From: a virus
IMG/VR virus record: IMGVR_UViG_3300045912_000261
Span: 1 to 64,000 of that record
Length of the DNA stretch: 64,000 nucleotides
Strand: one strand, 5' to 3'
A model generated the notes under the pieces. The model was not told the DNA's origin. It saw nothing but the letters and a program-made list of their open reading frames with translations, and did no database searches. A program made the translations under genes and the position numbers. This document shows positions 45,183-53,896 of the stretch, piece by piece (position 1 is the first letter of the stretch; each line of letters begins with the position of its first letter).

Positions 45183-45352
45183 TCTGGGAGCGTATCATCC
45201 TCCCGGGCCTACCCGTAGAACCCCCAAGCGATGTACTGAAGATTGCCTCGAGGTACACCGCTCAGGGTCCCCACGGCAGCCCTATGGAGATGGAGCTTTA
45301 CGAACCGAAGCCCCGCCTAAGGCGCAAGACGGGTAAGAGCCTAGAACAGTGA
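45128..45352 (+). CDS. hypothetical protein
   Basis: 74 residues from ATG overlapping the kinase end. Beta-like start (GVTYRAYDSAGKMIWERI), basic end. Not recognised. Confidence 0.5.
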   Translation: MAKEDGVTYRAYDSAGKMIWERIILPGLPVEPPSDVLKIASRYTAQGPHGSPMEMELYEPKPRLRRKTGKSLEQ

Positions 45353-45555
45353 GGCCCTACTTTATCAGACGCAGAAGTCGCTGGCGGTACCTACGGTGGG
45401 AGGTACGACGGGAATGTGTCTCAGCAACGACTGAAGGCCCACGCAGCATCCTGATCGCCCGATGTCGCTACAGACGCGATGCTGAGACAATCAGGAACGA
45501 CTGGAACACGAAGCACCTCCTAGAAGTGCGGAGAGCCGCGCACCTGAGTTGCTAG
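45349..45555 (+). CDS. small basic hypothetical protein
   Basis: 68 residues from GTG, ending at the box-repeat region. About 25% Arg (RPYFIRRRSRWRYLRWEVRR). It is the last rightward gene in the window. Not recognised. Confidence 0.5.
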   Translation: MRPYFIRRRSRWRYLRWEVRRECVSATTEGPRSILIARCRYRRDAETIRNDWNTKHLLEVRRAAHLSC

Positions 45556-45566
45556 CGGTAAGCTCC

Positions 45567-45620
45567 GGTGCCCGTAATGATGGGACTAGGTGCCCGAGTA
45601 GTCTGGGTACCGTAACGGCT
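45567..45620 (+). repeat. three dispersed-repeat boxes at the convergent junction
   Basis: GGTGCCCGTAATGATG (45567-45582), GGTGCCCGAGTAGTCT (45589-45604) and GGTACCGTAACGGCT (45606-45620, divergent), preceded by GTAAGCTCC as in the polymerase insert. Confidence 0.6.
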
Positions 45621-45635
45621 GGTAGGTTAGGAGAA

Positions 45636-45662
45636 GGGAGAGGCGGCGCAGGTACCTCTCCC
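45636..45662. terminator. bidirectional terminator hairpin
   Basis: GGGAGAGG (45636-45643) with CCTCTCCC (45655-45662), 11-nt loop, at the point where rightward and leftward gene blocks converge. The stretch to 45737 holds a second GC-rich palindrome-like segment and no gene. Confidence 0.55.
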
Positions 45663-45737
45663 TCCTCGTTGCTCCAACCCGGCCCGAGCGGATCGGAGCC
45701 TCCCCAGGGCTAGCGGGGGAAGGGCCGCCCCAGGAAG

Positions 45738-46130
45738 CTAGGGAACCGTGAGCGAGATGTCCCCCCTAACGACGATCTTCCCCCTGGCAAGGGTGTAAAC
45801 ATTGCCAGAGGAGTCGGTCATCTGGAGATCCCACGATAGAGGGGTGGTGTAGTACTCTCCTCTGGAGGTCGGGTTGCCGATCGGCATCGAGGCAGTGTCG
45901 GCCGGCAACAGCGTCAACCTAGCCTTCCCCTGGACAGCATCAGTCACGGTGATCCCCGAACCGATCGTCTTGCGGATCTCGGCGTCCGCGTCGGGGTCGA
46001 GCGGGTCAGTTTTGGCTGTGAACCGGAGCGACATACCTGTCAGATTCTGCGCCACCGTGCCTTTCTTGACCTCGATGTCGTACTCGTTGGTGTCGCCCCT
46101 AACCAGGGCTAGTGTAGTGCCCGTGCTCAT
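45738..46130 (-). CDS. virion/baseplate-associated protein, Ig-like
   Basis: 130 residues. Beta pattern with repeats of short strands (TTLALVRGDTNEYDIEV, GMSLRFTAKTDP, KARLTLLPADTASMP, TLARGKIVVRGDISLTV), similar to the BppU-type N-terminal baseplate or Ig-like domain of tail proteins. It is the last gene of the structural block. Confidence 0.55.
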   Translation of the reverse strand: MSTGTTLALVRGDTNEYDIEVKKGTVAQNLTGMSLRFTAKTDPLDPDADAEIRKTIGSGITVTDAVQGKARLTLLPADTASMPIGNPTSRGEYYTTPLSWDLQMTDSSGNVYTLARGKIVVRGDISLTVP

Positions 46131-46132
46131 GT

Positions 46133-48346
46133 TTACTCCTCCGCAGGGGTGACAGTTGCCTTAGGTCGCACCCTGGTAAGCGTGGCCTCCGGTCGAGCTA
46201 GGGGAACGATGGAGGCGCGGTACAGAACCGGTGTAATGGTGGCCGCTGGGGTGGCAGCAGCTAGGAGGACGGCGCGGGGGGCTGCAACCAACGTAAGGAT
46301 GGCCGATAGGCCGAAGAGGAGAGTGCCCCCGACCGAGCCATCTTCCAGCAGTGCAGCCAGGTCGCCGTCCTGGAGGGAAGCATTAACCAGGGCCTGGTAT
46401 GAGGCTGCGATGGTCTCCGCGGCTTGCCGAAACTCGTGGATTGCGAGGGAGGACCCTTCAGCGGCGGCAAAGAAGTCCTCGGCGAAGAAGGGAGCCGTGA
46501 CGACACCGGCATCGACGCCCAAGGAGGCGTCTGCCGCAGCCAGCACGGCTGTAGAGGAAGCCGCGTCGTCCTCATCAAAGCTGTCCTGCCCGCCCAAAGT
46601 GACAGCAACGGAAACGTTCTCCCCCAAGGAGCCTGTCTCCGCCCCGGCAACATCCTGAACAATGGAGAGGGTGCTCTGGTCGCTACTTGAAGCCGTCTCC
46701 GCTTCCGCCAGAGCAATGGAGGGGGTACCTTCGGTTGCGGTCCCTTGCTCTTGGATGGTAAAGGACGCCTCTATCGAGGCAGTCTCCGACAAGGTTGCTG
46801 AGTCGCTACCGCTCGGCGTCCCCGTATCCCCTAAGCTGCCCTCGTCGGCGCCGCTTAAGGTGTCCGACCCAGTTAGGGTACCTGAGATGCTCGGTGCCTC
46901 CGTCGCGGTGCTGACTTCGGCAGCTGAGGTACCCGTGTCGACGGACGTGTCCTGTCCGGTTGGGGTGTCCGCGGCATCCAATACTGCAACGGAGGTTGCC
47001 GTTTCGGTTCCTGAGGAAGTATCTCCGACACCTGCTAGAGCAATAGCCGGGGCCGGGGCCTCTGACGCAAGCAAGGTCTCGGCAGGAGGATCGACCACCA
47101 CGCCCATAGCGGAGGTGCCTTCGGCTCCCGAGATCGCCTCGGAACCTTGCATGAGGAAGGGGTCCACAGCCTCGCTGCCCGAGCCCGTCTCGCCACCGCT
47201 CAGGGTAACCGATACAGAGGCTGTCTCCGTAACCGTAGCCGACTCGCTTGCGTTCTTCGTAACCTGGTCTTCAAGGGAGCCGTTGTCGGTTGCTGCCCCG
47301 GAGTCACTGCTGGACGCAGTCACGGACAAGGTAACGGTTCCCTCAGCAGCAGTACCTGTGTCCCCAGCGGTTTGAGCCAACCCCGCGTTCAGGTCCTCTG
47401 CTGCCGAAGCCTCCGTAGAGGAGAGGCTGGCGGCTATGCTCGGGGCCTCCGTTGAGCTTCCGCTCTCGCCGTCCCCCAGCTCGATCCCTGCTACAGCTTC
47501 ACTGCCGGTTGCCGTGTCTCCGTTGGAGGCGGTGGCTGCTAGGGACGCCTGCTCTGTAGCTGAGCCTGAGTCGGAGCCGCTGACTGCGACCTGCTCGGTG
47601 ACTGATCCCTGATCGGCACCTGCAGCCGTGTCCGAAGCTCCTAGAGCAATGTCGGCAGCTGTATCGGTTAGGGAAGCTGCCTCAGAAGCGGCCGCAGCAG
47701 CAGTTAGTGCAGACGCCGCATCCGCCGCGGTAGCGGTATCCGTCCCAGAGAGGCCTGTAGCTGAGGTCTCGCTTCCGGTTGCTGTTTCTGTCCCGTCTAG
47801 GGCAGCAGCGAGAGCCGCGGTCTCTGAGCCTGCAGCCCCTTCAGTTGCCGAAGTGGCAATTCCCGCGTTGGCATCCGTTCCTGTTCCAGACTCGGTGGCT
47901 GAGGTGCTGGCACTTAGCGTTTGCAGAGCGTCGGAGGCAGTAGCCGAGTCCGCATTGCTTAGGGCTATTGCAGTGGCCTCAGCTACGGTAGCCGAGTCCG
48001 AGGCCGTACTGGTAGCCTCGGAGGATGCTGTTTCAGCAGCAGCTGCGGTCTCTGAGCCGGACGTAGTCGCCGCGATGGAGGTAGTAACGTCAGCACCAGT
48101 AGCGGTGTCGGCGTTACCGAGGGACACAGCAGTTGTCCCCTCGGCTTCTGTACCGACGTCAGTCCCCGTCAGGCTAGCTGTCAGGGTGCTTAGTGCATCA
48201 GCGCCCGAGGCAGTTTCAGCCCCCGAGATAGTAGCGCTTAGGGTACTGGTGGCGTCTGCTGCCGACGCACTGTCAGAGGCCTCTACATTCTGAGACCCTG
48301 CGGCACTAGGTAGCCGGAGGAGTAGCGTCCGGCGAGAGCGGGCCAT
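46133..48346 (-). CDS. large repetitive structural protein (Ser/Ala/Thr/Asp/Glu repeats)
   Basis: 737 residues. Most of it is built from degenerate 20-25-residue repeats with alternating GTETA, SGSDS, ATATE and LSATL motifs, almost only S, A, T, G, D, E, L and V. The end (about 630-737) has more ordinary sequence (FAEDFFAAAEGSSLAIHEFR; LAALLEDGSVGGTLLFGLSA). This resembles long, flexible virion fibre or stalk proteins. The complementary strand is also widely open because of the composition, but that is a shadow. Confidence 0.7.
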   Translation of the reverse strand: MARSRRTLLLRLPSAAGSQNVEASDSASAADATSTLSATISGAETASGADALSTLTASLTGTDVGTEAEGTTAVSLGNADTATGADVTTSIAATTSGSETAAAAETASSEATSTASDSATVAEATAIALSNADSATASDALQTLSASTSATESGTGTDANAGIATSATEGAAGSETAALAAALDGTETATGSETSATGLSGTDTATAADAASALTAAAAASEAASLTDTAADIALGASDTAAGADQGSVTEQVAVSGSDSGSATEQASLAATASNGDTATGSEAVAGIELGDGESGSSTEAPSIAASLSSTEASAAEDLNAGLAQTAGDTGTAAEGTVTLSVTASSSDSGAATDNGSLEDQVTKNASESATVTETASVSVTLSGGETGSGSEAVDPFLMQGSEAISGAEGTSAMGVVVDPPAETLLASEAPAPAIALAGVGDTSSGTETATSVAVLDAADTPTGQDTSVDTGTSAAEVSTATEAPSISGTLTGSDTLSGADEGSLGDTGTPSGSDSATLSETASIEASFTIQEQGTATEGTPSIALAEAETASSSDQSTLSIVQDVAGAETGSLGENVSVAVTLGGQDSFDEDDAASSTAVLAAADASLGVDAGVVTAPFFAEDFFAAAEGSSLAIHEFRQAAETIAASYQALVNASLQDGDLAALLEDGSVGGTLLFGLSAILTLVAAPRAVLLAAATPAATITPVLYRASIVPLARPEATLTRVRPKATVTPAEE

Positions 48347-48886
48347 CTACAGGCTCGAGTCCAGAGTGAAGCCTGCTAGAGGAACAGCAGTGCCTGTGAA
48401 GGCAGCTGGGGTCATTGCATTCGGCAGAACCGTCGAACCCAGAGCTTCCTGTAGCAGCCCGCAGGCTCGAGCAGCCGCGGCCGTCCAGGTGCCTCCAATT
48501 GACTGCATCATTCCTGTTGTGCCAGAACAGACCTGGCCCAGATAGTACCCACCGGGAGGGAGCAAGTAGTCCACAGAGACATACTGCAGGTTAGTCGTAC
48601 CCACCCGTGCAGTTGTGCCCGTTGAGATAATCAGCGTCCCCCTTCGGGAGTAGATCCCGATGTCCATGTTGCTGCCCGAAGTACCCCCGTTCCCCCAAAA
48701 GAGGCGCCTGATCGGGTACCACCAAGAGTTGAAGAAGGGGTGGTAGATTGCCAGGTTCGCTGAAGGCCACGCAGCAGCTGCCGCCCCCGATGGGCTTACA
48801 CCAACTGCACGGGCACCAGCTGCCCCGAAGAAGTCCATACATGAGGACACTTGGATCGGTGGCACATGGTAAGTTGCCCGAGCCAC
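48347..48886 (-). CDS. virion structural protein, paralogue A
   Basis: 179 residues. NMDIGIYSRRGTLIISTGTT and YYLGQVCSGTT match the same motifs in the next gene, so the two are tandem duplicates. Beta-rich receptor-type domain with a Gly/Ala-rich start. It is probably a tail fibre tip or decoration protein. Confidence 0.65.
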   Translation of the reverse strand: MARATYHVPPIQVSSCMDFFGAAGARAVGVSPSGAAAAAWPSANLAIYHPFFNSWWYPIRRLFWGNGGTSGSNMDIGIYSRRGTLIISTGTTARVGTTNLQYVSVDYLLPPGGYYLGQVCSGTTGMMQSIGGTWTAAAARACGLLQEALGSTVLPNAMTPAAFTGTAVPLAGFTLDSSL

Positions 48887-49428
48887 TATACGACTCCGAT
48901 CATCGTGAAGCCGAACACGGGCCAGTATGAGGACGTTATAGCACTGGGTGTAAAGCTAGAAGGCAGGGGGAGCGCTGAAGCCTGTGCACGGACGCCAGCA
49001 GAATCCATACCAATAGAAGAGGTGGTCAGCCGGAAGTAAGTGCCCGTCGTGTCAGAGTGTGCGAGGGCAATGAAGTAGAGCCCCGCCGGGTATTCTGTGT
49101 CGGTGACGTTATGGGTCTGAATGGTCGATGTGCCCGACTGGGCAACGCTCCCCGTGGACAGAAGCAGGTTGCGCTGCTTGTCATAGAGCCCGATGTCCCG
49201 GTTCCCTGACGCCGTTCCCCCGTTGTAGGACCAGAAGTCCGTGACCACGAAGTCCGTCTCCAGCACCACGGGGAAGAACCGAGCCTGGTTCGCAGACGGC
49301 CACGCGCCTGAGGCACCAGACTGGCCACAGACGCGTGACATATTCCCGACCATAGAGTGCTCAGAGAGCGTCGAGACTGCGCCCGAGGCAGGAAGGGAAA
49401 CCTCCTTAACAGGCCAGATCGGGCTCAT
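48886..49428 (-). CDS. virion structural protein, paralogue B
   Basis: 180 residues. NRDIGLYDKQRNLLLSTGSV and LYFIALAHSDTTGTY parallel paralogue A. The stop/start overlap with neighbours is 1-4 nt. Same probable function as paralogue A. Confidence 0.65.
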   Translation of the reverse strand: MSPIWPVKEVSLPASGAVSTLSEHSMVGNMSRVCGQSGASGAWPSANQARFFPVVLETDFVVTDFWSYNGGTASGNRDIGLYDKQRNLLLSTGSVAQSGTSTIQTHNVTDTEYPAGLYFIALAHSDTTGTYFRLTTSSIGMDSAGVRAQASALPLPSSFTPSAITSSYWPVFGFTMIGVV

Positions 49429-49772
49429 GCGTGCTTCAGTACCTTCCAGGGAATCGAGCGGCCAGTGCCCCTAACCTGCTTGATCGAGAAGCGCAGGGAA
49501 TTGGTATCCGTGAGCTCGTTAGAGAGAGGCTCGGACGGCCACGTCTTTGTGTCAGCCGGCTGCGCATCTGCAACTATCTGGAACAGGGCTACCCTCTCGG
49601 TGCCTCCCGTGAGGGTCATCTGGTAGCCTCTGATCTCCAGGAGGTCGCCGTTCGCCAGGGCGTTGAGGTCGAGGACCAGTTCGAATACTCCGGCGACGTT
49701 CGGCGAGGACAGGAAGTGCTCCGTACCGATCGTACAGGACTGGGTGCCCGAAGCGTATGCGGTAACAGCCAT
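49425..49772 (-). CDS. small virion protein
   Basis: 115 residues, beta-rich (VFELVLDLNALANGDLLEIR, QMTLTGGTERVALFQIVAD). It overlaps both neighbours by 1-4 nt. It fits the head or tail decoration-type proteins of this block. No family is recognised. Confidence 0.55.
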   Translation of the reverse strand: MAVTAYASGTQSCTIGTEHFLSSPNVAGVFELVLDLNALANGDLLEIRGYQMTLTGGTERVALFQIVADAQPADTKTWPSEPLSNELTDTNSLRFSIKQVRGTGRSIPWKVLKHA

Positions 49773-51496
49773 TACGGACTCACATTCCTTACGACCCTTG
49801 CCCTAAGGGTTCCTGAACCCAGATCCACTGTGCCCCCGGTCCGGTTCATGATCGTAACCCTGACCGTGTCTGCGGCGGAGACGAATCCGTGTAGAATCCA
49901 GGAGCCACCGTTAGTTTCCACCGACGAGTGGTTTACTTCCACGAAGTCCCCCACAGCGGCTCCCGTTGCCGTCAGAGTTGTTGAGGCCGACGCCCCATCA
50001 GCCAGCGATGGGGGGTCGTACGTAGCCGTGGCGACGATCACGTCGGGGGTAAACAGCGTGGTGTCGACTGTTGTCGAACCCAGGAGGTTGCGGTAAGCCC
50101 TGTTGGAGGATGCTGTCGTAGTATGCCCTGCTGCCTTGTTGGCAAACGTCGTAACAGTGCCCACGAAGCGGTTGTCTGCGAACAGAATGCCCGAGCTTGA
50201 GCCCGTTGCTCCAGAGCCCTCGGCAAAGCGTAGGACGACGTTTGCAGTGTCGAAGGTATTCCGACGGAACCAGATACGGTGGCCCTTCTCCAGCTTGATC
50301 ACACGGGTGTCACCGTGGCCAACATCGGTGAATACGTTGTCGTCGATCTCCACGTCCCGGGCGGACTGGCTTGCTGCGAAGCCGATAGAGACGCCATTCC
50401 ACCAGTAGTCGAAGACGTTGCCTACGATCTTGACGCCCCGTACGCCCTGGATCTGGAAGGGGTTATTGCCCAAGTAGCTCGCGTCGTCACGGCCTCCGTT
50501 GCAGTAGTTGTTGGCGAAGATGATGTCGTTGTGGACGGTAGAGTCAGTCGGGTCTTGTACGTGAGAGAAGAAGGCCGCACACCTTACGCTGTTGAAGACG
50601 TTGTGGGCAACTACGACCCCTTGGGTCTTAGTTGTTAGGTCCGCCTGCGTGGGGATAATGTGGTACGCAACAGCTCCAGCGGTGCCGCGGCACTTCTCGA
50701 AGTAGTTACCCACGATGCGGATGTTGCGAATGACGGCGAAGGTTGAACCTGAGTTGGGCTCGATGTCGATTGTCCCAGGCATGTCCGTGCGCGTGCTGTT
50801 GAGGAAGGTGCATCCCTGGATTAGAACGTCCCGACCATCAATGATTGTGATGGCGTTCCTGTTGTCTTGGTTGATCCCGTCGAAGCGGCAGCCGACGATC
50901 TTGATGTACCTGTTGTGTCTCTCCACTCCGGCAGAGTGCGAAGAGGCAAGGTACAAACCGTCAGCACGGTACCCTCGGAAGTAGACATTCTGGATCAGTA
51001 CGTCGTCCACTGCTGAGAGCGACATTAGGTGGACGTTTTGTCCCGTGGCAAACCCATCAACGTCTACGGTCCCACGGAGCTGGAGATCCCTGAAGACCAG
51101 GTTTCGCCGGTTGGTTGCAGGGTCAGCAGTTCCTCCGGTGCCTGGGTTGACCTTAATCAGGTACAGAGGGGCTGTGCCCGTACGCTGCTTGATGATGGAG
51201 CCCCAGCCCTCTCCCCGGAGAGTGACGCTGTCAGCAGCTACCTCAAGGTCTGAACAGGAGTAAGTACCGCGGGGGAAGAACACGGTACCACCGGCAACTT
51301 CGGCTGCGTCAATGGCTGCCTGCACCGCAGTGGTGTCGTTCGTTGTTCCGTCCCCCGTGGCACCGTAATCCTTCACATTGAAGACCTGGGCTACGGCTAG
51401 TGAATAGACGTGCTCTCCAAAGTCCTCCAGGTTTACGGCCGAGAGGGGTGTTGCTGTTGAGGGGCTATTCTGCCACCCATAGTTGGTCCAAGGCAC
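49772..51496 (-). CDS. tailspike with right-handed beta-helix (pectate-lyase-3 type)
   Basis: 574 residues. VKDYGATGDGTTNDTTAVQA and AIDAAEVAGGTVFFPRGTYS are the classic opening of pectate-lyase-like tailspikes, followed by many short repeats with I-x-I-x-x-N pattern (VKIVGNVFDYWW, VLIQGCTFLNS). C-terminal beta-sandwich (ADGASASTTLTATGAAVGD). It probably binds or degrades host surface polysaccharide. Confidence 0.8.
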   Translation of the reverse strand: MPWTNYGWQNSPSTATPLSAVNLEDFGEHVYSLAVAQVFNVKDYGATGDGTTNDTTAVQAAIDAAEVAGGTVFFPRGTYSCSDLEVAADSVTLRGEGWGSIIKQRTGTAPLYLIKVNPGTGGTADPATNRRNLVFRDLQLRGTVDVDGFATGQNVHLMSLSAVDDVLIQNVYFRGYRADGLYLASSHSAGVERHNRYIKIVGCRFDGINQDNRNAITIIDGRDVLIQGCTFLNSTRTDMPGTIDIEPNSGSTFAVIRNIRIVGNYFEKCRGTAGAVAYHIIPTQADLTTKTQGVVVAHNVFNSVRCAAFFSHVQDPTDSTVHNDIIFANNYCNGGRDDASYLGNNPFQIQGVRGVKIVGNVFDYWWNGVSIGFAASQSARDVEIDDNVFTDVGHGDTRVIKLEKGHRIWFRRNTFDTANVVLRFAEGSGATGSSSGILFADNRFVGTVTTFANKAAGHTTTASSNRAYRNLLGSTTVDTTLFTPDVIVATATYDPPSLADGASASTTLTATGAAVGDFVEVNHSSVETNGGSWILHGFVSAADTVRVTIMNRTGGTVDLGSGTLRARVVRNVSP

Positions 51497-53031
51497 TAGA
51501 CCTCCTCAGCACCTTCCAGCAGAGCGCCAACCTCTGCGATCAGGATGTCCGCGTTTGTGGAGATGTCGCCAACCGCGTCACGAAGGTTCGCAGCCCTCTC
51601 CGGGGCGCCCTGCCCCTCGATCCAGCCGGCGTACTCCGGGCCCTGAACCGTGCCCACACGGCCTCGCCACTGCGTTGCACGATGCATCACTCGGGACATG
51701 ATGGCTTCCTTCAGCTCCCGGGAGATCACGGGCTTCGGAGGCGGCGGAGGAGCGTTCTCGATCATGAAGGACGCCGTCTTCGTGGTCGAGTTACCCTTGG
51801 TGTCCGTTGCCGTTACCTCTAGCGTGTATCTTCCGTTGGGGATTTGCGTGGAGTCGAAGGTTCCCTCGTACGGGCTGGCCGTGTCGTCGAAGGTAAGGTC
51901 GGCCCCATCGCCAAAGAGACGGAAGCTTACCTTGGCAACCCCTGAAGGGTCAGCTGCCGTTGCAGCGTACCTAACCTCCCCGGAGAGCGGGCTCTCGGTA
52001 GGTGCCGTGATCATCAGGTCCGGGCCCGTAGTGTCGGGCGGCGGAGGGGGCGGAGGTGGCGTGATGCCCGGACGCAGCTGCGTGGGACCGAGATCCTTAC
52101 ACGGAGAGGTATCCTTGAGGCGATAGTCCCCGTTTGAGGGGTCCATGTACTGCGGATCGACGTTACGGATGCCTTCCGTGGAGTAGCCGGTGCCCTTCAG
52201 GCGGCCTCCTACCATTCCGGAAGCGTTCCAGACGTTAGTGTTGATGACCTTGTTACCGGTACCTGGGGTGCATCCCCACCACGACTCGACCAGGGCGCGA
52301 GAGCTCTTCCTGGAGTTAGTGAAGATTGAATCCACCACAACCGAGTCAGAGCTGTTCTGGCAGCCCGAGAACCCTGTGGTAGAGTCAGTTGCTCCTGAGA
52401 AGGTGATCCCTCCGTTGACTCTGTCAATGGTGTTGCGGCGCATAATGATGCCGTCGCCGTCAGGGTAAAGGTGGAAGGCCCAACCGTCGGTCAGGTCGTA
52501 GAACAGGCAGTCCTCGACGATACCTGACGCAGTCGACTTCAGGTAGAGTGGGTGATCGTGGTCAGCCCGGGCAGGGTCCCCAATCTTGGTGAACCGGCAC
52601 CGTGAGAAACGGAAGTTCCGGCACTTGATCGAGGCCTGACCCAGTGTTGTGTGGATCCGGCCGGGGAACCCGTTCGTGCGGTTGGTGAGGAGGCAGTCCT
52701 CCATCGTGAAGTCGTGGCACATCACTAGCATCGTGCCCGATGCCTGCGTGCTCACTCCCCCGTCGAGCCAGAAGCCTCGCATTACGATACCCGCGGCTCC
52801 GGATCCTACCGAGAAACGTCCCAGCACCTTGACTGGAAGCCCCATATGGGCCTCTTTCCTGAGTGCCATTCCCTCAGTCCAGCCTTCAGCTTGGATGACG
52901 ACCCTCTTGTTCAGGCTGAAGAAGCCTGATCCGAGGGAGTGGGTCCCAGCCTTCAACAGAAGAGTGTCTCCTGCGGAGGCTGCAGAGTACTTCGATGAAA
53001 ATTGTCCCGGCGCTACTTCTAGTGTGGCCAT
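51496..53031 (-). CDS. beta-helix adhesin with Ig-like domain, paralogue of 58877 gene
   Basis: 511 residues from ATG at 53031 (SD GGAGGAG; an upstream in-frame extension to 53106 is less likely). First 300 residues: QFSSKYSAASAGDTLLLKAG, GIVMRGFWLDGG and DHDHPLYLKSTASGIVEDC, with ITFSGATDSTTGFSG; a right-handed beta-helix. After a Pro-rich linker (PPPPPPPDT) an Ig-like domain (SGVAKVSFRLFGDG, NGRYTLEVTATDTKGN). The last 80 residues are helical. Confidence 0.75.
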   Translation of the reverse strand: MATLEVAPGQFSSKYSAASAGDTLLLKAGTHSLGSGFFSLNKRVVIQAEGWTEGMALRKEAHMGLPVKVLGRFSVGSGAAGIVMRGFWLDGGVSTQASGTMLVMCHDFTMEDCLLTNRTNGFPGRIHTTLGQASIKCRNFRFSRCRFTKIGDPARADHDHPLYLKSTASGIVEDCLFYDLTDGWAFHLYPDGDGIIMRRNTIDRVNGGITFSGATDSTTGFSGCQNSSDSVVVDSIFTNSRKSSRALVESWWGCTPGTGNKVINTNVWNASGMVGGRLKGTGYSTEGIRNVDPQYMDPSNGDYRLKDTSPCKDLGPTQLRPGITPPPPPPPPDTTGPDLMITAPTESPLSGEVRYAATAADPSGVAKVSFRLFGDGADLTFDDTASPYEGTFDSTQIPNGRYTLEVTATDTKGNSTTKTASFMIENAPPPPPKPVISRELKEAIMSRVMHRATQWRGRVGTVQGPEYAGWIEGQGAPERAANLRDAVGDISTNADILIAEVGALLEGAEEV

Positions 53032-53080
53032 CTCTCCTCCAGTGGGGTAGGCCTTATCGCTAGGATAGGTAGTAGAACTA

Positions 53081-53095
53081 GGTGCCCGAGTTGAC
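53081..53095 (+). repeat. dispersed-repeat box between virion genes
   Basis: TAGTAGAACTAGGTGCCC then GAGTTGAC, ending at 53095, in the gap between the minus-strand genes at 53031 and 53119. Same orientation as all other boxes although the genes here are on the other strand. Confidence 0.6.
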
Positions 53096-53118
53096 GCGAC
53101 GAGCACCTAGCCCACCCC

Positions 53119-53667
53119 TTACGACAGCGTGATCGTGACCGTGAAGGTCCAGGTCGCAGCTGAAGTTTTCGTCCCCAGGGACTCAACCTTGCGGTTCAGC
53201 ATCCGCCCGCCAGTTGAGGCATTGAACACGCCCCACTCCTGCCAAGCGAAGTTGGCGTCACCTGTGCCGAAGACACTCCGGAAGGTAATCGTCGCCGACC
53301 CGGAGGTGGTCCCATCCGTGTGCGTGGGGTACGTCGCCTCCATCGCCTTACGGACCTTGTTGGACGCTGCCTGCAGGTCCGTCTGGGTGGCTGCCGCCGC
53401 GGTCGTGGAGTCACCAACCCCGATGTGCGCGTTGGCGTTGTTGAAGTACGTCAGAGTCTGGCCACCGGTGGTGGTACCGTTCCCGATGAGGCTCTGCCAA
53501 ATGTTGGAAGAGCCCCCGTAGACGAGGAGGTTCCCCTCGCGCTCGAGAACTTCGTACGGCTGTACCTCTCCTCGACGGATCTCCTCTTCGGTGACCTCGC
53601 CGTGGAACTTCTCCACCTTCCAGTGACACTGCCAGAGACCCCTCTCCTGGACAGGAGCGATCTCCAT
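53119..53667 (-). CDS. virion structural protein
   Basis: 183 residues from ATG 53667 (SD AAGGAGG). N-terminal helical part (WQCHWKVEKFHGEVTEEEIR), then NIWQSLIGNGTTTGGQTLTY, VGDSTTAAAATQTDLQAA, and beta strands at the end. The last part shares NAxxGVGDS...AAATQTDLQA with many phage structural proteins. Confidence 0.6.
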   Translation of the reverse strand: MEIAPVQERGLWQCHWKVEKFHGEVTEEEIRRGEVQPYEVLEREGNLLVYGGSSNIWQSLIGNGTTTGGQTLTYFNNANAHIGVGDSTTAAAATQTDLQAASNKVRKAMEATYPTHTDGTTSGSATITFRSVFGTGDANFAWQEWGVFNASTGGRMLNRKVESLGTKTSAATWTFTVTITLS

Positions 53668-53668
53668 G

Positions 53669-53896
53669 TCATGCCTCCTTTTCATCAATTACCCCGCCCG
53701 AGTCACCGGAGGTGATGTGGACGTGCTCGAAATCCTGCAGAGCCCCTGCCTTCTTGAGCGCCCGAAGGTCGCTCTGAGAGAAGTCCTCTGCAGTAACTGG
53801 GGTTCCAGTCTCGAAGCGCCTCCCATCGGAGGTCTCGATAGTGGCCACGACGAGCAGGTTCTTGGGTGCTTTAGCTGCTTTATCCTTTTGTGCCAT
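53669..53896 (-). CDS. small virion-block protein
   Basis: 75 residues: Lys/Ala-rich start, LLVVATIETSDGRRFETG, then a helix and an acidic end. Two nt from the neighbouring start. Possibly a tail or head accessory protein; not recognised. Confidence 0.5.
   Translation of the reverse strand: MAQKDKAAKAPKNLLVVATIETSDGRRFETGTPVTAEDFSQSDLRALKKAGALQDFEHVHITSGDSGGVIDEKEA

Noticed and set aside
46149-48293. Several long plus-strand frames opposite the repeat protein
   Set aside because: They are a by-product of the Ser/Ala/Thr codon pattern; the minus-strand frame is continuous with the virion gene order and has proper junctions.
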